64,000 nucleotides of DNA, from NCBI GenBank assembly GCA_902590245.1, contig CACIWG010000003.1:21602-85601 (forward strand), written 5' to 3'. This stretch comes from an uncultured SAR116 cluster alpha proteobacterium (GTDB lineage Bacteria > Pseudomonadota > Alphaproteobacteria > Puniceispirillales > Marisalimonadaceae). This document shows, piece after piece, positions 31,234 through 41,617 of this stretch. Positions within the stretch are counted from its first letter, which is position 1; every line of letters starts with the position of its first letter. The position numbers were made by a program, and so were the translations under genes. The notes under the pieces were generated by a model. It had not been told where the DNA came from. It saw nothing but the letters and a program-made list of their open reading frames with translations, and ran no database searches.

Positions 31234-32508
31234 TTAATTATATATACAAAAAGCTAATGCGTTACCGACTGTACCTTTTAATTTATTAATTTTTAAAACA
31301 GCTTTTCCCATCTGAGTACGTTTAACAGTATGAGTAAATATAATTAGATTTGCAACTTGATTACCTTTCTGTAAATCTTGATAAATAGTTTCAATAGAAA
31401 TTTTGAAGGTTTTAAAAATACTAGTTAAATCAGATAAAATTCCAACTTTATCTACAACACTTACTCTTAAATAAAATTTGACTTCAGACTTAAACGATTT
31501 TGAATTTGATACTTGATTAATTTTATCACTGTTTCTTAATATTCCAGTTCTATTTCCTCCAGCTAAACAATCAAATATATCAGACATAACTGCTGAAGCA
31601 GTTGGCTTTGACCCAGCTCCAGCGCCAGTCAAAAGTAGTGGTCCTGCTAAATTAGAATTAATTTCAATTGCATTTAAAACGCCTTCAATTTTAGCAAGAC
31701 TATGATCTTTAGAAATCAGCCATGGTTCTACTGAACATTCAAAAGAATTTTCATTTGAACATATTGCAAGCAATTTTATTTTGTAACCAAAATTACGAGC
31801 AGTTTTAATATCATATAAGGTTACTTCTGACACACCTCTCACATGCATTCCAGATAATCTTGGTAACTTTTTAAATACTAAAAGAGATAAAATTGCTAAT
31901 TTATGTGCAGCATCAATTCCTTCAACATCAAAAGTTGGGTCTTTTTCTGCATAACCAAGTTTTTGAGCAGTTTTAAGAACTTTTTCAAAATCTATAGATT
32001 TCTTCTCAATTTCATCCATAAGATAATTTGATGTTCCATTCATAATACCTGTAATTTGAGAAATTTTATTAGAGACTAAACTTTCTTTTATTACCTTAAT
32101 GACTGGCACTCCTCCAGCAACCGACGCTTCAAATCCAAAATAAACTGAATTTTTATTTGATAATTCTGACAGATCCTTGCCATGTTCTGCAATTAAAGCT
32201 TTATTAGCGGTTATCAGATGTTTGTTGTTTTTAATAGCTATAAAACAAACATCCTTAGCAATGCCTTCCGAACCTCCTATTAATTCAATAATTAAATCTA
32301 TATTTTTATCCTGAGCTAACTTCTTGGCATCTGAAAAATAAGCAATACCTTTTGGTATAAAATTACGTTTCTTTTTTTTATTTCTGTACGAAACTGCTTT
32401 AATAATAAAAGATTTTTTATATTCTTTATGTTTAGTTAATTGACTAACGACTTCACTGCCAACATTTCCAATACCAGCTATTCCAATTGAAACAGGTAAT
32501 GATGTCAT
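31234..32508 (-). CDS. hom: Homoserine dehydrogenase
   Basis: 'IGIAGIGNVGSEVV', 'TANKALIAEHGKDL', 'EASVAGGVPVIKVIKESL', 'ITGIMNGTSNYLMDEIE', C-terminal ACT domain. Confidence 0.96.
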   Translation of the reverse strand: MTSLPVSIGIAGIGNVGSEVVSQLTKHKEYKKSFIIKAVSYRNKKKKRNFIPKGIAYFSDAKKLAQDKNIDLIIELIGGSEGIAKDVCFIAIKNNKHLITANKALIAEHGKDLSELSNKNSVYFGFEASVAGGVPVIKVIKESLVSNKISQITGIMNGTSNYLMDEIEKKSIDFEKVLKTAQKLGYAEKDPTFDVEGIDAAHKLAILSLLVFKKLPRLSGMHVRGVSEVTLYDIKTARNFGYKIKLLAICSNENSFECSVEPWLISKDHSLAKIEGVLNAIEINSNLAGPLLLTGAGAGSKPTASAVMSDIFDCLAGGNRTGILRNSDKINQVSNSKSFKSEVKFYLRVSVVDKVGILSDLTSIFKTFKISIETIYQDLQKGNQVANLIIFTHTVKRTQMGKAVLKINKLKGTVGNALAFCIYN

Positions 32509-32513
32509 AAAAC

Positions 32514-32990
32514 TTATCTTTTAGAGAATTGAAAACTTTTTCTAGCTTTTGCTTTGCCGTATTTTTTTCTTTCAACTGTACGGGAATCTCTTGTCAAAAG
32601 TCCAGCTGATTTTAAAGTTGTTCTTAATTCAGGTTCGAATAAAGAGAGGGCTTTACTTATTCCATGTTTAACAGCACCTGCCTGACCAGAAAGGCCACCA
32701 CCTTTGACAGTTGCCATTACATCAAATTCTTTAACTCTATTAGCTATCTCAAAGACATGGTTGAGTTGCATTTGTAAGACTGGTCTATCAAAATAAATTG
32801 GCATTTCCTTGCCGTTTACAGTCATGACACCAGATCCTCGTTTTACCCAAACTCTGGCAGTAGAATCTTTCCTTCTGCCAGTAGCATAAGATCTACCCAA
32901 TTTATCAATTTTAGGTTCAGTTGGCTGCATTGATTGATCTGCATTAGCATTACTTTCTAATTCATTCATATTATTTACTTCTTCATTCAT
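32514..32990 (-). CDS. rpsI: 30S ribosomal protein S9
   Basis: '[27 protein letters not shown]', '[19 protein letters not shown]', '[28 protein letters not shown]'. Confidence 0.98.
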   Translation of the reverse strand: MNEEVNNMNELESNANADQSMQPTEPKIDKLGRSYATGRRKDSTARVWVKRGSGVMTVNGKEMPIYFDRPVLQMQLNHVFEIANRVKEFDVMATVKGGGLSGQAGAVKHGISKALSLFEPELRTTLKSAGLLTRDSRTVERKKYGKAKARKSFQFSKR

Positions 32991-32997
32991 ATATGAC

Positions 32998-33462
32998 CTA
33001 ACTATTTTTTCTATTTAAAGATTTAATATCAATTGCCTCAGGTTTCTGAGCTTGGTAAGGATGTTCGCTTCCACTGTAAATATGAAGTTGTTTTAAAACT
33101 TTTCTTCCTAAGGGACCTTTTGGTATCATTCTTTTAACAGCAAGTTGAATTACCTTAGAAGGAGTTTTACCAGTTAGTATTTTTTCTGGTGTAGTAGATT
33201 TAATACCTCCAGGATAACCAGTATGCCAATAATAATTTTTGTTAAATCTTTTTTGGCCTTTTAAAAGAACTTTTTCAGAATTGATGATAATTATGTTATC
33301 TCCACATTGCATATTCGGAGTAAAATATACTTTATCTTTACCTCTTAATTTATTTGCAACAATTGCTGCTAATCTACCTAACACTAGGCCTTCAGCATCT
33401 ATGATGTACCAACTTCTCTTCAAATCAGCAACTTTGGGTATAAAAGTTTTATTTGGTCTCAT
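32998..33462 (-). CDS. rplM: 50S ribosomal protein L13 (start reassigned to the internal ATG)
   Basis: '[32 protein letters not shown]', '[20 protein letters not shown]', '[35 protein letters not shown]'. Confidence 0.97.
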   Translation of the reverse strand: MRPNKTFIPKVADLKRSWYIIDAEGLVLGRLAAIVANKLRGKDKVYFTPNMQCGDNIIIINSEKVLLKGQKRFNKNYYWHTGYPGGIKSTTPEKILTGKTPSKVIQLAVKRMIPKGPLGRKVLKQLHIYSGSEHPYQAQKPEAIDIKSLNRKNS

Positions 33463-33484
33463 AATATCCTCTAAATATACTGTG

Positions 33485-33513
33485 CTTATATAAGTAATGA
33501 TTTGATTAGTCAA
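33485..33513 (-). promoter_or_regulatory. Candidate sigma70-like promoter for rplM-rpsI (TTGACT-N17-TATAAG)
   Basis: Minus strand TTGACT (33513..33508), 17-nt spacer, TATAAG (33490..33485), about 23 nt upstream of the reassigned rplM ATG. Confidence 0.6.
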
Positions 33514-33580
33514 CAAATCAAAACAATAAATAGTAAGTTTTATAATTTACATATTAAAAGATTTTTTTTATGTTTACTAA

Positions 33581-34615
33581 ATGTTAACAACTGAAGATTT
33601 TAAGAAACAGATTGAAGTCTTATCTAACGGCAAATATTTGTCCTATGATGAAGGTAAGTCTGCATTTGAGTATATAATGACTGGCAATGCAACTGATATA
33701 TTAATTTCATCATTTCTAACATCCTTGAAAATCATATTTATAAATAGTGGCATTTCTCACGATATCATTGCAGCTGGTGCGGATATCATGCGAGAAAAAG
33801 CTATTAAGATTAATGCCCCAGACGATACAATTGATGTTGTAGGAACAGGTGGAGATGGTCATAATACTTTAAATATTTCAACTGCTACAGCTCTAGTAAT
33901 ATCAGGAGCTGGAATAAAAGTCGCTAAACATGGCAATTATTCAGCAAGCTCTATGTCAGGATCAGCTGATGTATTAATTTCATTGGGTATAAACATTAAA
34001 AATGATATTTCTAATGTTCAAAAATGTTTAGATGAATGTGGAATATGTTTTCTTTTTGCACCAAAACACCATAGTGCGATGAAACACGTTATGAATGTTA
34101 GAAAAGAACTTCATTTTAGAACAATATTTAACTTACTAGGCCCCTTATCCAACCCTGCATTTGTAAAAAAACAATTAGTTGGTGTTTATGATAAAAGTCT
34201 TTTAATGCCCTTTGCTAAAGCCCTAAAAAAACTCGGATCTACTAATGCTTGGATTGTGTCTAGCGACAATGGAATGGATGAAGTTACCACAACAGGTAAA
34301 ACTTTTGGAGTGAAGCTATTAAATGGAAAGTTATCAGAATTTGAGCTTAAACCAGAAACTTTTGAAATTGAAAAAGTTTCAATTGAAAAACTTAAAGGTG
34401 GGGATTCGAATTATAATGCCAAAGAAATAATACAACTGTTAAATGGAGAAAAAGGACCATTTAGAGATATAGTTAAAGTCAATGCGATTTGTTCAATTTT
34501 AGCCTCTGGACTAACAAATGATGTCAAAGAAGCATCTGAAATGGTAACTAAGTCTATAGACTCCAAATCTGCATTGGAAAAACTTAATTTATTAAAACAA
34601 GTTTCAAATGCTTAA
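33581..34615 (+). CDS. trpD: Anthranilate phosphoribosyltransferase
   Basis: 'DVVGTGGDGHNTLNISTATALVISGAGIKVAKHGNYSASSMSGSADVLISLGI', 'FNLLGPLSNPA'. Confidence 0.97.
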   Translation: MLTTEDFKKQIEVLSNGKYLSYDEGKSAFEYIMTGNATDILISSFLTSLKIIFINSGISHDIIAAGADIMREKAIKINAPDDTIDVVGTGGDGHNTLNISTATALVISGAGIKVAKHGNYSASSMSGSADVLISLGINIKNDISNVQKCLDECGICFLFAPKHHSAMKHVMNVRKELHFRTIFNLLGPLSNPAFVKKQLVGVYDKSLLMPFAKALKKLGSTNAWIVSSDNGMDEVTTTGKTFGVKLLNGKLSEFELKPETFEIEKVSIEKLKGGDSNYNAKEIIQLLNGEKGPFRDIVKVNAICSILASGLTNDVKEASEMVTKSIDSKSALEKLNLLKQVSNA

Positions 34616-35405
34616 AATGAAAACATTATCTGATATTGTTGAGTATAAAAAAGAAGAAGTTAATATAAAAAAAAAGCTTTTGACTTTGACTCAAATAAAA
34701 GAAGAAAGCTCCAATTATATTCCAACAAGACCCTTTTTAAAACAAATAGAAAGCAACAAATCTAGGATAAGTATTATCTCTGAAATAAAAAAAGCATCAC
34801 CAAGCAAAGGTGTTATTAGAAGTGATTTTAATCCTGTAGAGATTGGTCAAATTTATGAGAAAAATGGAGCAACATGTCTTTCGATTCTAACTGATAGAAA
34901 ATTTTTTCAAGGTGATGACAAATTCATTAAAGCTGTAAAAAGTAAAGTTTCGCTCCCTGTTTTAAGAAAAGACTTTATTGTTGATGAATGGCAAATTGAA
35001 GAATCAAGATATTTGGGTGCTGATTGTATATTGTTGATTTTATCATGTTTATCATTTGATCAAGCAAAAGAATATGAAGAATATGCTTTTAGTTTAGGTA
35101 TGAACGTAATAGTTGAAGTTCATAATTTACAAGAATTAGAACTTGCTAACAAACTTAAAGCCAAACTAATTGGAATCAATAATAGAAATTTAAAAACAAT
35201 GGATGTTAACATTAACACCTCAATAAATTTGATAAATTATGTAGAGAAAAGTAAAATAGCAATTTCGGAAAGTGGCATCTCTAACTCAAAAGATTTAGAA
35301 AATTTAGTTCAATCTGGGTTCAATACTTTCTTAATTGGTGAAGCTTTGATGAAAGAAAATAATATAGCTAAAATGTTTAAGAGATTAAAGGCAATAGATG
35401 TCTAA
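34608..35405 (+). CDS. trpC: Indole-3-glycerol phosphate synthase
   Basis: 'ISEIKKASPSKGVIRSDFNPVEIGQIYEKNGATCLSILTD', 'LPVLRKDFIVDEWQI', 'IGINNRNLKTMDVN', 'ISESGI'. Confidence 0.97.
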   Translation: MLKMKTLSDIVEYKKEEVNIKKKLLTLTQIKEESSNYIPTRPFLKQIESNKSRISIISEIKKASPSKGVIRSDFNPVEIGQIYEKNGATCLSILTDRKFFQGDDKFIKAVKSKVSLPVLRKDFIVDEWQIEESRYLGADCILLILSCLSFDQAKEYEEYAFSLGMNVIVEVHNLQELELANKLKAKLIGINNRNLKTMDVNINTSINLINYVEKSKIAISESGISNSKDLENLVQSGFNTFLIGEALMKENNIAKMFKRLKAIDV

Positions 35406-35874
35406 AAAATTATCACATTTAGATCATAATAACAACCCAAGTATGGTGGATATAAGTTCAAAATCAGAAAGCAAAAGAATTGCAAAGGCTTATGCGAAAG
35501 TAATGTTAAATAATGAAATACTCAAGCTTATTTCTGAAAATAAAATACTTAAAGGTAACGTCCTTGAAGTTGCAAATATAGCTGGAATTCAAGCGGTAAA
35601 GAAAACTCACGAATTAATTCCTCTTTGTCATCCCTTATCACTTTCATATGTAAAAATACAATTTGAAGTTTCTAAAAATAAAAACTTAATTGAAATTACT
35701 TCAGAAGTATGCAGTGTAGGGAAGACTGGTGTTGAAATGGAAGCACTTACTGCAGTTTCGGCTGCTGCTTTAACAATATATGATATGTGTAAATCTTTAG
35801 ATAAAAAAATAACAATTACTGATATTAAATTAAAACATAAATCAGGCGGTAAATCTGGTATCTTCAATGCCTAA
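35398..35874 (+). CDS. moaC: Cyclic pyranopterin monophosphate synthase accessory protein MoaC
   Basis: 'MVDISSKSESKRIAKAYA', 'AGIQAVKKTHELIPLCHPL', 'GVEMEALTAVSAAALTIYDMCK'. Confidence 0.97.
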   Translation: MSKKLSHLDHNNNPSMVDISSKSESKRIAKAYAKVMLNNEILKLISENKILKGNVLEVANIAGIQAVKKTHELIPLCHPLSLSYVKIQFEVSKNKNLIEITSEVCSVGKTGVEMEALTAVSAAALTIYDMCKSLDKKITITDIKLKHKSGGKSGIFNA

Positions 35875-37084
35875 AACGGATCTTCTATCAGTTGATCAAG
35901 CAATATCAGCTATAGTTAAAAAAATTTTACCATTAAAAAAAGAAGAGAAAATAAAACTATCAGATAGTCTTGGAAGAATATTATCTAAAAATATCATATC
36001 GAAACGTAATAATCCTAGTGAAGATACTTCTGCAATGGATGGTTTTGCTATAAATTCAAAAAAAAGTACTAATAAATTTAAAATTATTGGAGAGTCATCT
36101 GCAGGAAATCCTTTCAAAGGTAAAGTAGGTAAAAATGAAACTGTTCAAATTTTTACAGGATCATTTCTCCCCAAAGGTACTAATACTGTAATTATTCAAG
36201 AAAATATTAAATATGTAACTCCAAATATCATTACTAACACTGTAACATTTAAAAAAAATCAAAATGTAAGAAAAAAGGGTGTGGATTTAAAAATTGGAGA
36301 ATTAGTTGTTAAAAAAAATACTTTAATCAATTCAAGAATTATTTCATCTATAGCAATGTCTAATAACGATTACGTTTATGTAAAAAAAAAACCATTAATA
36401 GGAATTTTGTCAACAGGAAATGAAATTGTTGATATCGGGAAAAAAGTTGGAAAAAATCAAATACCTAGTGGAAATAATTTGATGATTTCCTCAATGATTA
36501 GAGTTTTTGGTGGAAGTCCAAAAATTTTACCTATTGCAAAAGACAAAGCTAAAGATATTGAAAATATCTTAAATAGAAATTTAGACTGTGATTTTTTTGT
36601 ATCTTCTGGTGGTGCTTCTGTAGGAAAATATGACCTTTTAAAAAGTATTTTGGATAAAAAAAACAATACTACCAATTTACATTTTTGGAAGATAGCTATG
36701 AGGCCTGGAAAACCCCTTATATTTGCAAAATATAAAAATATACCTTTTTTAGGATTGCCTGGAAACCCCGTTTCTGCGGGGGTTTGTTCATTAATTTTCT
36801 TAAGAGCATCAATTAATAAAATTTTAGGAGTTAATGAATTCTTTCCTGATTTACAAGTTGGAATCCTTAATGGCGAATTAAAAAAAAATGATCAAAGACT
36901 TGATTTTGTTAGAGCATATTTTGATAAAAATGATAAAAATACAATAATACCATTTTCAAAACAGGATAGTTCAATGATTAATTTATTTTCTAAATGTGAC
37001 TGTCTTATTTTAAGAAAACCTTTTGAGAAAAAAGCTTTAAAAAATACTAAAATTAATTTTATAAAATTTCCTGATTTAATATAA
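35867..37084 (+). CDS. moeA: Molybdopterin molybdenumtransferase
   Basis: 'DTSAMDGFAINS', 'IIGESSAGNPFKGKV', 'IGILSTGNEIVDIG', 'SSGGASVGKYD', 'FLGLPGNPVSAGVC'. Confidence 0.95.
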   Translation: MPKTDLLSVDQAISAIVKKILPLKKEEKIKLSDSLGRILSKNIISKRNNPSEDTSAMDGFAINSKKSTNKFKIIGESSAGNPFKGKVGKNETVQIFTGSFLPKGTNTVIIQENIKYVTPNIITNTVTFKKNQNVRKKGVDLKIGELVVKKNTLINSRIISSIAMSNNDYVYVKKKPLIGILSTGNEIVDIGKKVGKNQIPSGNNLMISSMIRVFGGSPKILPIAKDKAKDIENILNRNLDCDFFVSSGGASVGKYDLLKSILDKKNNTTNLHFWKIAMRPGKPLIFAKYKNIPFLGLPGNPVSAGVCSLIFLRASINKILGVNEFFPDLQVGILNGELKKNDQRLDFVRAYFDKNDKNTIIPFSKQDSSMINLFSKCDCLILRKPFEKKALKNTKINFIKFPDLI

Positions 37085-37113
37085 TTTATTGACTTAATCA
37101 ACAATTTATGTAA

Positions 37114-37128
37114 GAACAAAAGGTGAAT
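37114..37128 (+). promoter_or_regulatory. Candidate SOS box (GAACaaaaggtGAAT) at the lexA start
   Basis: One mismatch to the alphaproteobacterial LexA consensus GAAC-N7-GAAC; overlaps the lexA RBS/start region. Confidence 0.3.
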
Positions 37129-37782
37129 ATGCTTACTATTAAACAATCACAATTACTAAATTACTTAATTAAAAAGATTGAGGAGAGTGGTACATCTCCG
37201 TCATATGAAGAAATTTGTAATTACTTAAATTTAAAATCAAAATCAGGTATTCACAGAATAGTTCAAGGTCTTTTAGAACGCGATTATATTATAAAGCTTA
37301 ATAATAAAGCTAGGTCTATATATCCAAAAAAATATCCAAATGGTAAAATTTATTCTACATTAAAACAAGATCAAGACAATGAAGAAACCGATAACATCAA
37401 TACCTTGAGTATACCACTTTTAGGTAAAATTGCTGCTGGATTACCCATAGAGGCAATTGAAACTGCTAATGAAAATATAGAAGTTCCTATTTCCTTCTTA
37501 GGGAAAGGTAAATGCTATGCATTAAAAGTTGATGGTGACTCAATGATTGAAGCTGGTATCTTACAAGATGATATAGCTATAATTGATACAGAAAGAAATC
37601 CCGTAAACGGAGACATAGTAGTTGCATTGATTGATGAAGAAGATGTAACTTTAAAGCGCTTTAGAAAAAATGGAGAAAGCATTGCCCTTGAGCCAGCAAA
37701 CATAAATTATAAGACATACATATACGGGCCAAATAGAATAAAAGTTCAAGGCGTATTAACTTCTTTATATAGACACTACTAA
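37123..37782 (+). CDS. lexA: LexA repressor (start GTG 37123 or ATG 37129)
   Basis: N-terminal HTH 'MLTIKQSQLLNYLIKKIEESGTSPSYEEI', Ala-Gly cleavage site 'GKIAAGLPIEAIE', catalytic 'VDGDSMIEAGI' and 'VTLKRF'. Confidence 0.97.
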   Translation: MNMLTIKQSQLLNYLIKKIEESGTSPSYEEICNYLNLKSKSGIHRIVQGLLERDYIIKLNNKARSIYPKKYPNGKIYSTLKQDQDNEETDNINTLSIPLLGKIAAGLPIEAIETANENIEVPISFLGKGKCYALKVDGDSMIEAGILQDDIAIIDTERNPVNGDIVVALIDEEDVTLKRFRKNGESIALEPANINYKTYIYGPNRIKVQGVLTSLYRHY

Positions 37783-37793
37783 AATTTTAAATC

Positions 37794-39137
37794 ATGATAA
37801 GAACTAGGTTTGCACCATCGCCAACAGGTAAACTTCATATTGGAGGAGCAAGAACTGCATTATTTAATTACCTTTTTGCAAAAAGTAATGGTGGCAAATT
37901 TTTGCTTAGAATTGAAGATACAGATATCAAAAGATCTTCTAAAGAAAATATAGATGTAATTTTGAATGGGTTAAATTGGCTTAAATTAATTCCTTCAGAA
38001 AAAGAAAAATATCAATCTAACGAAACCCAACAACATATAGATATTGCCTATAAATTACTAAAAAATGGATTTGCATATAAATGTTATCTATCTACTGAAG
38101 AATTAAATGAAATGAGAAATCAATCTCGTAAAAAAGGTGAAGTCATTAAATCACCTTATAGAGATAATTTAGTCAATATAAAAAATAAAGATTTTGTTAT
38201 TAGATTAAAAATGCCTCTAAAGGGACAAACAACCATTAATGACAAAGTTCAAGGTAAAGTCATTATAGATAATTCAATACTAGATGATATGGTTTTGTTA
38301 AGAAAGGACAATTCACCAACCTATATGTTGGCATCGGTTGTAGATGATTATAACATGGAAATAACCAACATTATTAGAGGAGATGACCATTTTAATAATG
38401 CCTTTAGGCAAATTCAAATAATTAAATATATGAATTGGCCAATACCAACTTATGCTCATATTCCATTAATACATGGAGAAGATGGAACTAAATTATCAAA
38501 AAGACATGGAGCAGAAAATGTCATGGATTATAAAAAAGATGGCTACGAGGTGGAAGTATTGAAAAATTACCTATTAAGATTAGGTTACTCAGTAAATGAC
38601 GATAAAATATATGATTTAGAGAATAATACGTTTAATTTTAAATTAGATAAAATTAATAAAAGTCCATCAAGATTTGATTTAAAAAAATTATCCAATATGA
38701 ATGCGTTGTATTTGAGAACACAACCTTTAAATAATTTACTCAATAGAATTAAAACAAAATTTAACTTGAATGAAGAAATTTTAGATAGACTTGATTTTTT
38801 ATTACCAGATTTAATTCAAAGATATACTTACTTAAATGAAATTGAGAATGACTTTCTTTGGTTGTCAAATGATTTTACTAATAATGTATCAGATCTAAAT
38901 CAAGAAAACTTAAATCTTGTATTTGAAGTATTAAGTATATTAAAATCAACTGAATGGAATTTAATTGAATTAAAAGAAAATATAGAAAAATGTTTAGTTG
39001 AAAATAATTTAAAAATGAAAGACCTTGGCCCAATTTTAAGAATTGTTTTAACAGGAAAGACAAATACTCCAGATATTTTTAAAGTTATATTTATTATTGG
39101 TAGAAATGAGTGTATAAAAAGATTAACTAAAGTTTAA
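37794..39137 (+). CDS. gltX: Glutamyl-tRNA synthetase
   Basis: '[27 protein letters not shown]', '[12 protein letters not shown]', '[10 protein letters not shown]'. Confidence 0.97.
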   Translation: MIRTRFAPSPTGKLHIGGARTALFNYLFAKSNGGKFLLRIEDTDIKRSSKENIDVILNGLNWLKLIPSEKEKYQSNETQQHIDIAYKLLKNGFAYKCYLSTEELNEMRNQSRKKGEVIKSPYRDNLVNIKNKDFVIRLKMPLKGQTTINDKVQGKVIIDNSILDDMVLLRKDNSPTYMLASVVDDYNMEITNIIRGDDHFNNAFRQIQIIKYMNWPIPTYAHIPLIHGEDGTKLSKRHGAENVMDYKKDGYEVEVLKNYLLRLGYSVNDDKIYDLENNTFNFKLDKINKSPSRFDLKKLSNMNALYLRTQPLNNLLNRIKTKFNLNEEILDRLDFLLPDLIQRYTYLNEIENDFLWLSNDFTNNVSDLNQENLNLVFEVLSILKSTEWNLIELKENIEKCLVENNLKMKDLGPILRIVLTGKTNTPDIFKVIFIIGRNECIKRLTKV

Positions 39138-39150
39138 TGAAAGCAAAAAT

Positions 39151-40443
39151 ATGAATGATAATAAGAATGCAAAATTAATTTTAAATAATAAAGAGGTTGA
39201 GCTAGATGTATTGCATGGTTCAGTTGGACCGTCTGTAATAGATATTAGAAAACTTTATGGGGAGATAGGTTGTTTTACTTACGACCCTGGCTATGGTGCA
39301 ACTGGTTCGTGTGAATCTGCTATAACTTATATTGATGGTGAAGAAGGAATATTGTTACATCGAGGATATTCTATTGATGACCTTGCCAATAAAAGTTCTT
39401 TTCTAGAGGTTGCTTACTTATTGTTAAATGGCGAACTACCAAAAAAAGAAGAAAAAGAAGAATTTGAAAATGCTATCACACTCCATACCATGGTTCATGA
39501 ACAATTAATAAACTTCTATAGAGGTTTTCGAAGAGATGCTCATCCTATGGCAATTATGGTTGGAGTTGTTGGAGCTCTTTCAGCTTTTTACCCTGACTCA
39601 ACAAATATTGATGACCCTTATGAAAGAATGGTTTCGTCACGAAGATTAATTGCAAAAATTCCAACCATTGCTGCTATGGCATATAAATATGCTCTAGGAC
39701 AACCATTCAATTATCCATTAAATGATTTAAATTATTCTGAAAACTTTTTGAATATGTGTTTTTCTGTTCCAGCTGAAAAATACAAACTTAACAAAACTAT
39801 TTCTGATGCATTAGATAAAATACTAATATTACATGCAGATCATGAACAAAATGCGTCAACTTCTACTGTAAGAATAGCAGGTTCTTCTGGAGCAAATCCG
39901 TTTGCTTGTATTGCATCAGGTATAGCTTCTTTATGGGGCCCATCTCATGGTGGAGCCAACGAAGCAGTACTGAATATGTTATCAGAGATTGGATCGAAAG
40001 ATAAAATAATGGAATATGTCAATAAAGCTAAAGATAAAGACGATCCTTTTAGACTTTTTGGATTTGGTCACAGAGTTTATAAAAACTATGATCCAAGAGC
40101 TTCAGTAATGCGAAAAACATGTCATGAAGTCTTAGATTTGTTAGGTGTCAAAAATGAGCCTTTGTTAGATATAGCTATGGAATTAGAGAAAATTGCTCTA
40201 AAAGATGAATATTTTATTGAAAAAAAACTATATCCTAATGTTGATTTTTATTCTGGGATCATCTTAAAAGCTATGGGATTTCCAACAGACATGTTCACAG
40301 TATTATTTGCAGTAGCTAGAACAGTTGGTTGGGTTGCTCAATGGAATGAAATGATAACTGACCCAGTTCAACGAATAGGAAGACCAAGACAGTTATATAC
40401 TGGAAAAGTTTCAAGAAAATTTGTGCCATTAGAAAAAAGATAA
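39151..40443 (+). CDS. gltA: Citrate synthase
   Basis: '[29 protein letters not shown]', '[48 protein letters not shown]', '[14 protein letters not shown]'. Confidence 0.98.
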   Translation: MNDNKNAKLILNNKEVELDVLHGSVGPSVIDIRKLYGEIGCFTYDPGYGATGSCESAITYIDGEEGILLHRGYSIDDLANKSSFLEVAYLLLNGELPKKEEKEEFENAITLHTMVHEQLINFYRGFRRDAHPMAIMVGVVGALSAFYPDSTNIDDPYERMVSSRRLIAKIPTIAAMAYKYALGQPFNYPLNDLNYSENFLNMCFSVPAEKYKLNKTISDALDKILILHADHEQNASTSTVRIAGSSGANPFACIASGIASLWGPSHGGANEAVLNMLSEIGSKDKIMEYVNKAKDKDDPFRLFGFGHRVYKNYDPRASVMRKTCHEVLDLLGVKNEPLLDIAMELEKIALKDEYFIEKKLYPNVDFYSGIILKAMGFPTDMFTVLFAVARTVGWVAQWNEMITDPVQRIGRPRQLYTGKVSRKFVPLEKR

Positions 40444-41610
40444 TTAAGATAAAACATTTAAAATTGTTTTAGTTAAATTATAATTAAAGCCATTTTTATC
40501 CCGAATTATTTCTTTTTTAAGATCATTAGACAACTTTTGAAATTTATTTTTATGAACCTTATAATTATCATAATATTCACAAAATAATTTAAATAAATTT
40601 TCTATGTTACATTTTTCTTGAAATAAAAGAGGTAAAATTTTTTTTCCTGAAATAAAATTAGGTAAAACTACATTATCAATATTTACAAACAACCTTCCAA
40701 AAATTGCATTCATAAAACTTGTTTTATAAATTACTATAGTTGGAATTGATAACAACGACAATTGTAGTGTAGCTGTTCCACTACAACTAATAGCAACTTT
40801 AGATTCAGCAATTTCTTGAAATGATTTATCGAAATTTACTATATCAATAGAGTGTTGAAGATTATAAAATTTAATTTTATGCAGTATTGTTTTTTGAAAA
40901 CGATCTAATGTAGGAAGCAACCACTTTATTTTATTTTTATAATGGTAATTAATTTTTAATACAGTTTTTAATAATACATCAATATTATATTTAATTTCAC
41001 TTTCTCTACTGCCTGGTAAGATTAAGCAGTTTGTAAGATTTTTGGGTTTTAAATATTTTAAAGTATTTACTCTATTTAAAAACTTCTCAAAAATTGGATT
41101 TCCTAAATAAACTGTTTTGATATCATAACTTGCGAAATAGTTATCTTCATTTGGAATAATTGAAACCAGAATATCAAAAACTTTTTTCCACTTGTATGCT
41201 CTTGATGGACTATGTGCCCATATTGTAGGTAAAACAATGTGTATTAACTTAATTTCATTTGATACATTCTGTTTTTTTAAACCTTGTGCAAGCGAAAGTG
41301 AAAATAATTTTGCATCAACGGTTACTAAGATATCAGGGTTAATGAACTTAATTTTTTTAATTAGTTTATTTAATTTAATTTTTAATGAAAAAAAATTCAA
41401 AACTATCTCTGAAACCCCAAAATAGTTTATTTCAGTAAAATCAAATATAGTGGAAACACCATATGATTTCATTCTTGGACCGGTTACACCATAAAAATTT
41501 AAATCAAATTTATCTTTATTTTGTATTTTTATTTCATGAATTAAATCTGATGCAATAATATCACCTGATTCCTCTCCTACTAAAACAAAAATTTTTTTTG
41601 ATTTTTTCAA
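40444..41610 (-). CDS. lpxB: Lipid-A-disaccharide synthase
   Basis: 'VLVGEESGDIIASDLI', 'FYGVTGPRMKSYGV', 'LPGSRESEIKYNIDVLL', 'AISCSGTATLQLSLLSIPTIVIYKTS'. Confidence 0.95.
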   Translation of the reverse strand: MKKSKKIFVLVGEESGDIIASDLIHEIKIQNKDKFDLNFYGVTGPRMKSYGVSTIFDFTEINYFGVSEIVLNFFSLKIKLNKLIKKIKFINPDILVTVDAKLFSLSLAQGLKKQNVSNEIKLIHIVLPTIWAHSPSRAYKWKKVFDILVSIIPNEDNYFASYDIKTVYLGNPIFEKFLNRVNTLKYLKPKNLTNCLILPGSRESEIKYNIDVLLKTVLKINYHYKNKIKWLLPTLDRFQKTILHKIKFYNLQHSIDIVNFDKSFQEIAESKVAISCSGTATLQLSLLSIPTIVIYKTSFMNAIFGRLFVNIDNVVLPNFISGKKILPLLFQEKCNIENLFKLFCEYYDNYKVHKNKFQKLSNDLKKEIIRDKNGFNYNLTKTILNVLS

Positions 41611-41617
41611 ATTAAAC

